Shown in pieces: positions 17,235 to 26,799 of a stretch of 64,000 nucleotides of DNA. The notes beneath the pieces were generated by a model. That model saw only the letters and a list, made by a program, of their open reading frames with translations, was not told where the DNA came from and made no database searches. The stretch is taken from the NCBI RefSeq assembly GCF_004005935.1, contig NZ_SACQ01000001.1, forward strand, positions 837,485 through 901,484, given 5' to 3'. The position numbers and the translations under genes are program-made. This DNA comes from Neptunomonas marina. GTDB lineage: Bacteria > Pseudomonadota > Gammaproteobacteria > Pseudomonadales > Balneatricaceae. How positions within the stretch are numbered: position 1 is the first letter of the stretch; each line of letters opens with the position of its first letter.

Positions 17235-18221
17235 TTATTCATCTTTAAACCGCGCTCGGATCGCTAGAATTTCATCGATGTTTTCCTCGAATAGATCAAC
17301 GAGCTTGGGTTCAAAGTGTTTCCCTTTTTGTTCGCGAAGATAGTCCAGTGTTTCATCGATCGGCCAAGGTTCTTTATATGGACGGCGGCTGGTGAGTGCA
17401 TCAAATACGTCTGCTAAGGCGACGATGCGGCCCTCAATGGGAATTTCGTCTGCTTTCAATCCTTTGGGGTAACCCGAACCATCCCAGCGTTCATGATGTG
17501 TTAGCGCGACCTTTTTGGCCAAGCTTATCAGCCCGGAGTCTTCATCTCCCAAGATATCAGCGCCTATCTGTGGATGTGTTTTCATCACCGCGAACTCTTC
17601 ATCGGTCAGCTTGCCGGGCTTTAGCATGATGCTATCGGGTATGCCAATTTTGCCGATGTCGTGCATCGGCGCTGCGTGCAGCAGCATATCGGCTTGGTGC
17701 TCGCTAAATCCGTAAGCGATGGCGAGCACTTTAGAGAAATGACTCATGCGCATGACATGCATACCCGTTTCGTTATCTTTGAATTCAGCAGCGCGCCCGA
17801 GGCGTTGGATGACTTGTAAACGGGTAGCTCGTAACTCATCGGCCTGAACCAATGACAGGTGCGTGCGAACTCTGGCCTCGACAACGGCAGGGGATACGGG
17901 CTTGGTGATATAGTCTACGCCACCAATCGCAAACCCCTGTGCTTCATCCTGCTCTTCGCTGAGTGCGGTGACGAAAATCACAGGTATTGCTGCAAATTCA
18001 GGATTTTGCTTGAGTTGCTGGCAGACCTCAAACCCGGTCATGTCAGGCATCATAATATCAAGTAGGATCAGGTTAGGGCGCTGCTGATCAACCACACGCA
18101 GGGCGTCGGCGCCGCTCTTGGCGAATACGAGCCGATAGTTGCCTTTGAGGATCTCTTTAAGTACACGTAAGTTGGCGGGTTCGTCATCAACTATGAGTAT
18201 TGTTTGTTGCATACTTTGCAT
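17235..18221 (-). CDS. Response regulator with HD-GYP domain
   Basis: A 328-aa response regulator. The REC domain (residues ~5-120) contains VDDEP, the phospho-acceptor in LILLDIMMPDMTG and a KPVSP lysine. An HD-GYP phosphodiesterase domain follows (~145-320) with MHDIGKIGIPD and the HHERWDGSGYPKG motif complete. It is predicted to degrade c-di-GMP under phosphorylation control. It lies 21 bp downstream of the MHYT hybrid kinase, the obvious partner. Start at 18221 or at the internal ATG at 18212. Confidence 0.93.
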   Translation of the reverse strand: MQSMQQTILIVDDEPANLRVLKEILKGNYRLVFAKSGADALRVVDQQRPNLILLDIMMPDMTGFEVCQQLKQNPEFAAIPVIFVTALSEEQDEAQGFAIGGVDYITKPVSPAVVEARVRTHLSLVQADELRATRLQVIQRLGRAAEFKDNETGMHVMRMSHFSKVLAIAYGFSEHQADMLLHAAPMHDIGKIGIPDSIMLKPGKLTDEEFAVMKTHPQIGADILGDEDSGLISLAKKVALTHHERWDGSGYPKGLKADEIPIEGRIVALADVFDALTSRRPYKEPWPIDETLDYLREQKGKHFEPKLVDLFEENIDEILAIRARFKDE

Positions 18222-18242
18222 TTAGGGATGTCCTTGTTCTTT

Positions 18243-21200
18243 CTACTCAGAAGGCAGCTGCGCTAATAGAGCGTCAATTAACGCCAGTGCTTCGTCAAAC
18301 TCGAAATCGTTTATCGCTTGGCTAATATACGTGGCTTTGTTTTCATAACGCGCCGAACTTGATGCTACGAGTTGCTCAAGAAGCGCTTCCTCAATTTCGT
18401 TTTGCTGGGTTGTCTGGCGCACCAATAGGAGTATGTCTTTGAATTGGCTGAGATTTGCAGACTGTTTAGCCGGCTCCGATGAGGGGGTGGTGATAGAGCA
18501 GTGGTTGCTAACTTGGTGTTGAACTTGCGCAAATAGCGCGTTTATTTCCGCAATGACTTGGGCGCTCTGGTGTGGGTGGCTGTTTAATAGCGCCTCGAGT
18601 TTTTGTATAGCACGCATCATGCTGGTTAGCGACAGGTTACCACAGATCCCCTTTAGCTTATGGGCTAACGCTTTGAGACGATCCCACTGTTCATCGTGGC
18701 ACAGCGAGGATAAATCAGCGAACAGCGTGGCACTTTGCTCAACAAAAAGTGCGAGTTGCTTGTAATACGCGTCCTCGCTCCCCCAAAGAGCGATACCTTT
18801 CGTCTCGTCTATGAGCTTGCCATGGGAGTTGGCTCGTGTCTGTGTTGGCTGTGCAGCGATCTCCATTCCCATGACACGGGCAATTTCGTGGGTGAGCTGT
18901 GCCATATCGATCGGCTTATTAGCAAAACCTTCCATCCCCGCTTCTCGGGCTGCATTGCGGTCATCTTCGAGGACACTGGCGGTCAAAGCGATAATTGGTA
19001 TCGTGGGTAGATCGTGATCACGCTCTTGTTTGCGGCGATTCTGGGCGGCGGTTAAACCATCCATAACCGGCATCTGGACATCCATAAGCACAAGGTCGAT
19101 GGTGTGCTCAGACTGCATGCGTAACAGCGCTTGCTGGCCGTCACGAGCGGTCATAACGCGGTGGCCATCGCGCTCTAACAGCAGAGTCAGTAGCTCGATA
19201 TTTTGTTGGATATCATCTACAACAAGTATCGTCATGGGTGGCAAGAAAACGCGGTTCTGTGCTTCATCTTGATGGGTGGTGCTTGCTGTTGATAGTGGCA
19301 GCACAAAGCGAAACGTGCTGCCGACATTTGGCTCACTTTGCGCACCGATCGTGCCACCCATTAACTCTACCAGCTGCTTGCTGATGGTAGTGCCAAGGCC
19401 GGTACCACCAAAGCGGCGGCTCATAGAGGCATCTGCCTGCGTAAATGGGTCGAATACGCTCTGAAGTTGTTCAGCTGTCATGCCGATACCGGTGTCTTGG
19501 ATAACAAACTCTATATCGTCGTTTTCCAGCGGCGTGACCGTCAGCGTGACTTGACCTTCTTGGGTAAATTTCACCGCATTACTGATCAAGTTGGTGAGAA
19601 CTTGGCGGATGCGCTCTGGGGAGCCTTGATAGCGGGACTTTAGCTTGGGTGACATATCCGCCATTAGCTTGAGTCCCTTGGTGCGGGCTTGTAGCCAAAA
19701 TGTCGAAACGACGGCATCCACTTCTTCAATGAGAGAGAAATCGCGAACTTCGAGTTCTACTTTGCCTTTTTCGAGCTTAGCGCTATCGAGAACATCGTTT
19801 AGAAGGTGCAGTAAGGATTTCGCAGATTGGTTGATCGTCGTGAGCTGGCGCTGCTGCTCTGGAGTAAGAGGTGACTCTAGAAGAATGTCGCTAAAGCCAA
19901 TGATTGAGTTCATCGGCGTGCGAATTTCATGGCTCATATTGGCCATAAAGGCCGCGCGAGCGGTTGCTGCTTGCTCTGCTGTCTCTTTGGCTTGCCGCAG
20001 TTGCTGCTCCATTTCACGACGTTCGGTGATGTCCCACACAAAGCCATCAAGCCAGACATCCCCTGATACCTCATCGGTTATCATGCGGCCTTGTTCAATC
20101 ATCCAGCGCAGCTGACCGTCGCGTGCGATGAGGCGGTATTCGATATGTAAAACCCCCTCTAGCGGCGATGTATTTTGCACTAAGTCCCGGTCGTCAGGGT
20201 GAACGATGTCGATGTACTGTCGTTTGGGTTCGCTGCCAAGAAAGTCACTGGCGGGAAAGCCGGTAATCTCTTCGATGGCGTCGCTGATAAAGACCATCGG
20301 TTGGTGAGTGGTATCCATACAGCGATAGGCGACACCCGGTATATTTGAGATGAGAGAACGGAACTTCTCTTCGTTTTCACGCAGTGCATATTCCATTTGG
20401 ATGCGCTGACGAATATCGGTAATGAAGGCAACGAAGAAGTCGTCACTGCCAACTTTGACATGGCCTATAGCAAGGCGGATAGCGACGCGGTAGCCATCTT
20501 TGTGAACGGCTTCAACCTCTCGACCCTGTCCAATAATGCGTGCCTCTCCCGTCTCTAAGTAGCGCGTCAGATAGCTATCGTGTTCGTGGCGAAGGGCGGC
20601 AGGCATTAGCATTACCACGTTGTTGCCAAGCATCTCCTCGGCACTCCAACCTAGTAAACGTTCGGTGGCTTGGTTCACGCTGATAATGTGCCCGCGGCTA
20701 TCGATCGTAACAATGCCATCAACCGCCGTATCCATCATAGCGAGCAAGCGTCGCTCGCTTTCAAGTGCGCGCTGAGAGCTATCTTTGTAGCGATAGATCA
20801 GGTTCAAACCTAGCACTAAGCTGATGATGACAAAGGTGGTGGCGCCAACACCAAGGGCTAGGTAGATCGATATCTCTGAGGTTTGCTCGCTTAGCTCAAG
20901 GCTTGGAGGACGTACGAAGCGAGCGGCTGCCATACCGGTGTAGTGCATCCCCGAAATCGCTAAGCCCATCACAATGCTGGCAAAAAGTGTTGCAAGGCTC
21001 GTGGGGTATTTGGTTTTCCAAAGTGTATGTAAGCCGAAACGAATCCATAGCGACAGCATCGCCATAACCACGGCGACGATAATGGACAAAGCAAACATAG
21101 GGAGGTTGTAGCGCAGTAGTGGTGCCATCTCCATGGCCGCCATGCCGGTGTAATGCATCGTACCGATTCCTGAGCCAACCAGAACGCCACCGAGCAACAG

Positions 21201-21569
21201 AGGAAAGAACCCTTTCCTATGGCTATTGATATAGTTAAGCGCTACCCACGATGCACCGATACCGGGTAACAAAGATGCGAGTGTCAGTTGCCATCCGTAG
21301 GAAACATCTGTGCATAGGTCGAACGCGAGCATCCCGATAAAGTGCATCGTCCAAATAGCGCCGCCCAAGGCGATACTGCCAACCAAAAGCATGGTTTGCT
21401 TACGTATCGTGGATTGAGTTTGTGCCGTCTGTGAGGCGACAAGCAAACCCATAAATGACGCGAACATTGCAATGAACACTGACAACGCAACTAACCAAGG
21501 GTTGTAGTTTCCGTATATGAGAGTGCTGTCTGGGGGGATGGTAAAGAGGGCGGAGATCCAATCGAGCAT
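18243..21569 (-). CDS. MHYT-PAS-PAS hybrid histidine kinase with REC and Hpt
   Basis: A 1108-aa membrane hybrid kinase. Seven N-terminal membrane segments carry three MHYT-type motifs (MHFIGM near 75, MHYTGM near 138, MHYTGM near 208), proposed to bind metal and sense gases such as O2, CO or NO. Two PAS domains follow (~275-395 and ~405-530), then HisKA with His547 in MSHEIRTPMNSI, HATPase_c, a REC domain with Asp830 in LMDVQMP, and an Hpt domain with His970 in LAHKLKGICGN. All phosphorelay residues are present. The 21-bp-distant HD-GYP regulator is the likely terminal acceptor, linking a gas or redox cue to c-di-GMP. Confidence 0.94.
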   Translation of the reverse strand: MLDWISALFTIPPDSTLIYGNYNPWLVALSVFIAMFASFMGLLVASQTAQTQSTIRKQTMLLVGSIALGGAIWTMHFIGMLAFDLCTDVSYGWQLTLASLLPGIGASWVALNYINSHRKGFFPLLLGGVLVGSGIGTMHYTGMAAMEMAPLLRYNLPMFALSIIVAVVMAMLSLWIRFGLHTLWKTKYPTSLATLFASIVMGLAISGMHYTGMAAARFVRPPSLELSEQTSEISIYLALGVGATTFVIISLVLGLNLIYRYKDSSQRALESERRLLAMMDTAVDGIVTIDSRGHIISVNQATERLLGWSAEEMLGNNVVMLMPAALRHEHDSYLTRYLETGEARIIGQGREVEAVHKDGYRVAIRLAIGHVKVGSDDFFVAFITDIRQRIQMEYALRENEEKFRSLISNIPGVAYRCMDTTHQPMVFISDAIEEITGFPASDFLGSEPKRQYIDIVHPDDRDLVQNTSPLEGVLHIEYRLIARDGQLRWMIEQGRMITDEVSGDVWLDGFVWDITERREMEQQLRQAKETAEQAATARAAFMANMSHEIRTPMNSIIGFSDILLESPLTPEQQRQLTTINQSAKSLLHLLNDVLDSAKLEKGKVELEVRDFSLIEEVDAVVSTFWLQARTKGLKLMADMSPKLKSRYQGSPERIRQVLTNLISNAVKFTQEGQVTLTVTPLENDDIEFVIQDTGIGMTAEQLQSVFDPFTQADASMSRRFGGTGLGTTISKQLVELMGGTIGAQSEPNVGSTFRFVLPLSTASTTHQDEAQNRVFLPPMTILVVDDIQQNIELLTLLLERDGHRVMTARDGQQALLRMQSEHTIDLVLMDVQMPVMDGLTAAQNRRKQERDHDLPTIPIIALTASVLEDDRNAAREAGMEGFANKPIDMAQLTHEIARVMGMEIAAQPTQTRANSHGKLIDETKGIALWGSEDAYYKQLALFVEQSATLFADLSSLCHDEQWDRLKALAHKLKGICGNLSLTSMMRAIQKLEALLNSHPHQSAQVIAEINALFAQVQHQVSNHCSITTPSSEPAKQSANLSQFKDILLLVRQTTQQNEIEEALLEQLVASSSARYENKATYISQAINDFEFDEALALIDALLAQLPSE

Positions 21570-21793
21570 AACGATCCATTACTGCATAAGATGTGCTATC
21601 AAGGATAGCTTAAGACTTGGAACTTAAAAGTGTTTTATGACTTAATGATTGAAATCATGATATTACGTTAAAAATGGCGGCAAAGCAGAAAGCAATGTGC
21701 GCAAGTTATGCTACACAGGTGCGGAACATGAAGCGCATACGTGTGTGACATATACGATAATGCCCGCTTAAGTCGGGGTTGAAGGATGGTAAG

Positions 21794-22390
21794 TTGACTT
21801 TAAGAAATATCATTATTTTGATTGCGCTGGCTTGTGGGTTCATGTGGTACAACAAAGAAGGGCCTGCCACGTATGGCCCCGGTATCGTTGCGCCGAGTTC
21901 GCCAGTGCAAAGAGACTTTTCCGCGCCCCCTTCGTTCACGTTTGACCGATATTCGATTACTGAGCTAGCGAGCTTTGATATCGAGGCACGCGTGCTTGGG
22001 CGTGAAAATTACAGCAGTGATCGAGGCGCAGAGCTTTCGCCTATGGATCTGGCGCTTGGCTGGGGCAGGATGTCTGATGAAAGCGTTTTGGCGGATATCA
22101 ACATTCGCCAATCAGGGCGCTTCTACTTTTGGCGGGTTGATGCCTTTCCTATTCCTCGCCAAGAGATCGAAACCCATAGTGCCAATATGCACCTCATTCC
22201 CGCGAATGATGATGTAGCGCGTGATATGGATGAGATCCGAGAGGGGGATGTTGTTCAGTTATCTGGTAGTTTAGTGCAGGCAACCTCAAAAGATGGTTGG
22301 GTATGGCGCAGCTCTCTCACACGTAATGATACCGGTAATGGTGCGTGTGAGCTTATTTGGGTTGAGCATGTCGATATTGTGCGACGTTAG
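21794..22390 (+). CDS. Membrane-anchored hypothetical protein
   Basis: A protein of about 198 aa with an N-terminal hydrophobic anchor or signal (IIILIALACGFMWY). A periplasmic domain follows, containing SFDIEARVLGRENYSSDRGAELSPMDLALGWGRMSDESV and ending with CELIWVEHVDI. The alternation around MHLIPANDD and VVQLSGSLVQA suggests a beta-rich, OB-like domain. I do not know its function. Two TTG codons can start it, at 21779 and 21794; the second has GAAGGA at good spacing. It is monocistronic as far as can be seen. Confidence 0.7.
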   Translation: MTLRNIIILIALACGFMWYNKEGPATYGPGIVAPSSPVQRDFSAPPSFTFDRYSITELASFDIEARVLGRENYSSDRGAELSPMDLALGWGRMSDESVLADINIRQSGRFYFWRVDAFPIPRQEIETHSANMHLIPANDDVARDMDEIREGDVVQLSGSLVQATSKDGWVWRSSLTRNDTGNGACELIWVEHVDIVRR

Positions 22391-22515
22391 TCTCAGTAGC
22401 TAAGAAATAAAGGCGCGCCAAGGAATGCTGCAGGCTAGCTCGTGCTTTCGTGCATGCCAGTGCTGATTGAAGGCTTCGCTATACTATTCTTGATAGTTAT
22501 GTAGGAGGACGACGG

Positions 22516-23064
22516 ATGAGAGGTGAGTTTCTTAAAGGGGTTTTATTGTGTGCGTTCAGCACGCTGTGCCTTGCCCAATCACCCTATTCGGGTGAAGAGC
22601 TGCGTGAGATTAAAGCACTCTCACCTGAGCGTGTTGTTGGTTATAAGGAAGGGCAGGGCTTAGGGTATGCGAAAGCTGCCGAGCTTAATCACTATCCTGG
22701 GCCTCGGCACGTACTGGATTTGCAGCGCGAGTTGAACCTTTCCGGCGAGCAGCTAGAGCAGACTGATGTGATCTATCAGCGCATGCGGGCGCGCGCCAAA
22801 GCACTTGGGCGCGAGATCCTAGATCTTGAGTATGAACTCAACCGACTTTTTGCAAGCCAAGCTATTGAAGAAACAGCTTTGCGAACGATTCTTGAGCAGT
22901 TGGGCCAACTGGAGGCGGCACTGCGTTATGTGCACCTTAATGCCCACCTTGAGCAAACACAGTTGCTATCGCAATCACAGCGTAATGAATATGATCGGTT
23001 GCGTGGCTACCTAGGCGGCAGCCCCAATAAAATGCACCATCATAGCTCGCATCATCATGAATAG
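22516..23064 (+). CDS. Periplasmic Spy/CpxP-like (LTXXQ) metal-sensor protein
   Basis: A 182-aa exported helical protein. The signal peptide ends near LCLA-QS. A YxxGEGxGYAKAAELNxYPGPRHVL segment (residues ~48-72) is followed by the helical heavy-metal-sensor/Spy-like region (LNLSGEQLEQTDVIYQRMRARAKALGREI). It ends in a His-rich tail (MHHHSSHHHE), a likely metal-binding extension. Proteins of this type buffer envelope or metal stress, and which metal is unknown. GGAGGACG precedes the ATG. It overlaps the next gene by 8 bp. Confidence 0.8.
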   Translation: MRGEFLKGVLLCAFSTLCLAQSPYSGEELREIKALSPERVVGYKEGQGLGYAKAAELNHYPGPRHVLDLQRELNLSGEQLEQTDVIYQRMRARAKALGREILDLEYELNRLFASQAIEETALRTILEQLGQLEAALRYVHLNAHLEQTQLLSQSQRNEYDRLRGYLGGSPNKMHHHSSHHHE

Positions 23065-23389
23065 TTTATACCGTTATCTTCATGTTATCGCTTATCAAGA
23101 GCAAGAAGGGTTACCCAGTGTTGTTAAAGTCTCTTCGGCTGATCACTCGTATGAAGATGCGGGCACGAATGTGACGTGTACTGCATCGCGGTATGAGTTT
23201 AGTGATGGTGCGATTATCTGCTGTACAGAGGAGTCAGATGATGACGAAAATGATGCGCTTTGTGCAGAATATTGGCTGACCTATCGTGTGCTTGAGCACC
23301 CTGAAAATGTGATTGAACCGGCCATGAAACAGTTTACGAATCGTTGCCAACAAGCATTCTGGTTAAAAATGCAGGCGGTATCTCGTTAG
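23057..23389 (+). CDS. Hypothetical protein, 110 aa
   Basis: A soluble acidic protein of unknown family with four cysteines, including an ICCTEESDDDENDALC segment. Its ATG lies within the His-rich 3' end of the upstream Spy-like gene (8-bp overlap), which implies translational coupling and possibly a shared metal-related role. It has no signal peptide. Its stop lies just before the ectoine-operon terminator on the other strand. Confidence 0.65.
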   Translation: MNSLYRYLHVIAYQEQEGLPSVVKVSSADHSYEDAGTNVTCTASRYEFSDGAIICCTEESDDDENDALCAEYWLTYRVLEHPENVIEPAMKQFTNRCQQAFWLKMQAVSR

Positions 23390-23397
23390 AGGTAGGT

Positions 23398-23425
23398 AAA
23401 AAAAGGCGGGGTAGACCCGCCAAAA
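23398..23425 (-). terminator. Intrinsic terminator of ectoine operon
   Basis: On the minus strand, GGCGGG/CCCGCC arms (23416-23421 and 23405-23410) enclose a 5-base loop and are followed by seven T residues (complement of 23398-23404). It lies about 40 bp after the ask stop codon and is a strong rho-independent terminator. Confidence 0.85.
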
Positions 23426-23460
23426 GGAAGTATTCTTTTGCAATAAAGAGTGCCTGCGCA

Positions 23461-24897
23461 CTAAGCGGCAATGGCCTCGCTGATCACGTCGCCATGATTC
23501 TCTTGCTCAACCAAAGCATGATGCAGCGCTTTAATCGCTCGCTCGTAATCGCTCTGTGCAACAATGCACTGCATCTCGACTTGGCGAATAGTTTGGTGCA
23601 AAGCAACCACGTTAATACCGGCGTTTGAGAGCGCAGAAATAGTGCGTGAAAGGATGCCTTCAATCTTCAAATCTGAGCCGATGGCTGACACCATGGCTAC
23701 CTTCTGAATCTCAACCTCTGCGTACTGGTAGGTCTCTTCTATCAGGCGCACAAGGCGATTAACCATTTTCCGGTTGCCGGCAAGGTAAAAGGTGATACTG
23801 TTAGCGTCGGCTTCTTTGTTGACCATTTGCAATTTCAGCTCTTTGATAAGGCGGCTGATGGCAATGTCATGTTCGGGGGAGCCAAGCATCTCTTGATCAA
23901 ACACCTGAATGGCAAACACATCATTTCTTCCGGCGATGATCTCGACGCATGGGTTGGGGTTGCAGTAGTCGTTATCGATGATTGTACCCAAATGATCCGG
24001 CTCAAAGGTGTTCATCACACGAATCTTGATGCCTGACTTACGTATGCCTTGGGCAGCTTTCGGGTGGATGGCTTCCATCCCTAAGTTTGATAGTTGGTCT
24101 GCAACATCAAAGTTGGTTGTGCCAATCGGCACAGCGTTATTCGGCCCTACGATGCGAGGATCGGCACTGCTAAGGTGAAACTCTTTATGAATAATCGCTT
24201 CGCGTGCGCCGGTAATAGAGGCGATCTTAGAAAACGTCATTTCGCTGTAGCCGCGATCAAATGTTTTCATCAGCTTCTCTTGGCAGTTTGCGTAACCGGT
24301 CGCGATCACTATCTCTTTGCTGCAATCGATACCACTGAATGTCTGGGTAATCAGTTGATCAATGGGTAGTTCGGTTGCTTGCTTCCAGCCGGTTAAGTCC
24401 ACAAAGCGTGCGTTCACGCCGTGGGTTTGCAGTAGCAGGGTGGAGTTGTAAGCACTGTGCGCTTCGCCGATGGACGCGAGCATTTCGCGCACATTGGCCA
24501 AGTGTTGTTGTAGTTGGAAGTGCCCGTATGAACATAGTGCGTGCAGGTTGGTCATGCAGTTTTTGACTTCGCTGACACGGGTGCGGATGAAGCTATTCGC
24601 TTGGGCGAGCGTGGCACCAGAAAACATCTCTGTATTGATATCTACCAGTTGCTCTTCAACCTCTGAGAGCATTTCTTGCCATGCGTAGGGCTCTTCAGCC
24701 TCGGCAAAGCAGCTATATACACCGGCTTCCCCGGTTTTCTTGTGTTCAAGGAGCCGGTCGGTAACGCCGCCATAAGCGGAGACGACAAATATTCGATTAA
24801 ACAGGGTGTTGTTGCTCTCTTTTAACCAGATGTTCTGTAAAACATCTTGGTAGCGGCTCATTGATGTGCCGCCAATTTTCTCTACAGTATGAGACAT
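23461..24897 (-). CDS. ask: Ectoine-pathway aspartate kinase (Ask_Ect)
   Basis: A 478-aa aspartokinase of the type found in ectoine clusters. It phosphorylates aspartate, the first step toward L-aspartate-semialdehyde. The N-terminus has the VEKIGGTSMSRYQDV kinase motif. The middle holds the GYSEMTFSKIASITGAREAIIHKEFHLSSADPRIVGP catalytic region, and two C-terminal ACT domains follow (VSAIGSDLKIEGILSRTISALSNAGINVVALHQ). A dedicated, likely feedback-released kinase keeps the ectoine pathway supplied under salt stress. It follows ectC by 120 bp, where no terminator is seen. Confidence 0.94.
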   Translation of the reverse strand: MSHTVEKIGGTSMSRYQDVLQNIWLKESNNTLFNRIFVVSAYGGVTDRLLEHKKTGEAGVYSCFAEAEEPYAWQEMLSEVEEQLVDINTEMFSGATLAQANSFIRTRVSEVKNCMTNLHALCSYGHFQLQQHLANVREMLASIGEAHSAYNSTLLLQTHGVNARFVDLTGWKQATELPIDQLITQTFSGIDCSKEIVIATGYANCQEKLMKTFDRGYSEMTFSKIASITGAREAIIHKEFHLSSADPRIVGPNNAVPIGTTNFDVADQLSNLGMEAIHPKAAQGIRKSGIKIRVMNTFEPDHLGTIIDNDYCNPNPCVEIIAGRNDVFAIQVFDQEMLGSPEHDIAISRLIKELKLQMVNKEADANSITFYLAGNRKMVNRLVRLIEETYQYAEVEIQKVAMVSAIGSDLKIEGILSRTISALSNAGINVVALHQTIRQVEMQCIVAQSDYERAIKALHHALVEQENHGDVISEAIAA

Positions 24898-25017
24898 AAT
24901 AATTCGTGATGTACCTATTCGTTGGCTTGTGACTGGCAGGGTTGAGGGTGTTCTCAGAGAATCGGATGATGCTGAATATGCTCACCAGATTCCCTGATAG
25001 TTTGAACCCCTAAGCTT

Positions 25018-25413
25018 TTAAGAGGCTTCCTCTAGTGGGTAAACGCCGTTTTCGTCGTGTACCTCTTTACCGTTTAAAGGGGGATTAAATACACAAGCTA
25101 ACTTTAATTCGGAGTGGGCGCGTAGCAGGTGCTCGTCGTGCTTATCCAAGATATAGATCGAACCAGGCTTGATAGGGTGGATTTTGCCATCGGCTAGCGT
25201 CTCCACTTCTCCTTCACCGCTGATGCAATACACGGACTCAAGGTGGTTCTGGTACCAAATGTGCGACTCTTTTCCTGCGTAGATGGTGGTTATATGGAAC
25301 GAGAATCCCATGTTGTCATCTTTGAGTAGCAGGCGTGTGCTCTCCCAGTTTCCATCAGGTGAAACCACACGGCGCTCGGATTGTTCTGCATCTTTAAGTG
25401 TTCGTAAAATCAT
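25018..25413 (-). CDS. ectC: Ectoine synthase
   Basis: EctC is a cupin-fold enzyme that cyclises N-gamma-acetyl-2,4-diaminobutyrate to ectoine. This 131-aa protein begins [30 protein letters not shown] and contains the cupin core [18 protein letters not shown] and [16 protein letters not shown], including the residues used for metal and substrate binding. Length and sequence are typical. It starts 15 bp after ectB with a GAGGGA ribosome-binding site. EctD (hydroxylase) is not present in this window. Confidence 0.97.
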   Translation of the reverse strand: MILRTLKDAEQSERRVVSPDGNWESTRLLLKDDNMGFSFHITTIYAGKESHIWYQNHLESVYCISGEGEVETLADGKIHPIKPGSIYILDKHDEHLLRAHSELKLACVFNPPLNGKEVHDENGVYPLEEAS

Positions 25414-25428
25414 TGCTCAGTCCCTCTT

Positions 25429-26742
25429 TTAAGACGCTTCTTGTAGGTAGACAGTATCGAAATAGCAGTTGTCCTCTGGGATCTCATCCTCTTTTGCGCA
25501 CACCTCTTTAATGGCGCTCTCGACAATATCGATCCCTTTTTCTAGATTTTCTTGCTTGATGGTAAGCGGGCAGAGGAACTTAACCACTTGGCCGTCTGCG
25601 CCACTGGTTTCGATAATGAGCCCGTTCTTAAAACACTTTTGGGTAATCTGGGCGGCCAGTTCGCCACTTACACAGTTAATGCCTTGGAACATACCGCGAC
25701 CACGGGTGGTAAAGTTGCCCTCACCATATTGCTCCACAATCGCCTCAAGGCGTTTGGAGATGTATTCACCTTTGGCTTGAATCTCTTGGGCAAACTGGTT
25801 ATCCGACCAAAACGTGTCGATGGCAGCTTTCGCGGTGATAAAAGCAAGGTTATTGCCACGGAAAGTACCGTTGTGTTCACCCGGCTTCCATTGGTCGAGG
25901 TCTGGGCGGATCATCACTACAGCGAAAGGTAAACCATAGCCGCTGAGCGATTTCGACATTGTGATCATATCCGGCTTGATGTCTGCTCCCTCAAAGCTGA
26001 AGAACGAGCCTGTTCGCCCGCACCCGGCTTGAATATCATCAACAATGAGCAGTACGTCATGTTTACGGCAGACCTTTTCGAGGTTCTTTAGCCATTCGAA
26101 GCTTGCAGCATTGATACCACCTTCTCCTTGGACTGTCTCGACTAACACGGCAGCAGGTAGATCGATACCGCTACTCGTATCGCACAGAACCTTGTCGAGA
26201 TATTCTGTCGTGTCGACTTCGTCTCCGAGGTAACCGTCAAATGGCAAACGGCTGACACCGCCAAGTGATGTGCCTGCTGCGCCGCGATGATGCGAGTTAC
26301 CTGTGGTGGCGAGCGAACCTAAGCTGACACCGTGGAAACCGTTGGTGAATGAAATAATATTCTCACGTCCGGTCACGTTACGTGCTAGCTTCAGGGCCGC
26401 TTCCACCGCATTAGTCCCGGTGGGGCCGGTAAACTGCACAACATAGTTCAGATCACGCGGTTTCAGGATCTTGTCGTTTAACGCGTGTAGAAACTCCTCC
26501 TTGGCTTTGGTGTGCATGTCTAAGCCATGGGAGATGCCATCTGACTCGATATAGTGCAGCAGGGCGGGTTTGAACGCGTCGTTGTTGTGCCCGTAGTTAA
26601 GGGTACCGGCGCCTGCTAAGAAGTCGAGGTACTCGTTACCTGCATCATCGTAAAGAAATTCGTTTTTTGCGCGGTTGAATACGCACGGAAATGAACGTGC
26701 ATAAGATTGTACTTCTGATTCGATCTTCTCAAAGATTTCCAT
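25429..26742 (-). CDS. ectB: Diaminobutyrate--2-oxoglutarate transaminase
   Basis: EctB converts aspartate-semialdehyde and glutamate to L-2,4-diaminobutyrate. This 437-aa class-III PLP aminotransferase shows FTGPTGTNAVEAALKLAR (cofactor phosphate site), SFTNGFHGVSLGSLA, the Asp in LLIVDDIQAGCGRTG, and the Schiff-base Lys in ITMSKSLSGYGLP. It is the second gene of ectABC. The 57-bp gap after ectA carries the ribosome-binding site and no visible terminator. Confidence 0.97.
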   Translation of the reverse strand: MEIFEKIESEVQSYARSFPCVFNRAKNEFLYDDAGNEYLDFLAGAGTLNYGHNNDAFKPALLHYIESDGISHGLDMHTKAKEEFLHALNDKILKPRDLNYVVQFTGPTGTNAVEAALKLARNVTGRENIISFTNGFHGVSLGSLATTGNSHHRGAAGTSLGGVSRLPFDGYLGDEVDTTEYLDKVLCDTSSGIDLPAAVLVETVQGEGGINAASFEWLKNLEKVCRKHDVLLIVDDIQAGCGRTGSFFSFEGADIKPDMITMSKSLSGYGLPFAVVMIRPDLDQWKPGEHNGTFRGNNLAFITAKAAIDTFWSDNQFAQEIQAKGEYISKRLEAIVEQYGEGNFTTRGRGMFQGINCVSGELAAQITQKCFKNGLIIETSGADGQVVKFLCPLTIKQENLEKGIDIVESAIKEVCAKEDEIPEDNCYFDTVYLQEAS

Positions 26743-26799
26743 GATCTTTCCTAAATAATGTATTGCTTTAATGCGAAAGTGTTTGTGGCTGCATCGGGC

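Noticed and set aside
23344-23628. Plus-strand open frame across the ectoine terminator and end of ask
   Set aside because: It is antisense to the well-supported ask gene, includes the terminator hairpin and encodes nothing recognisable.
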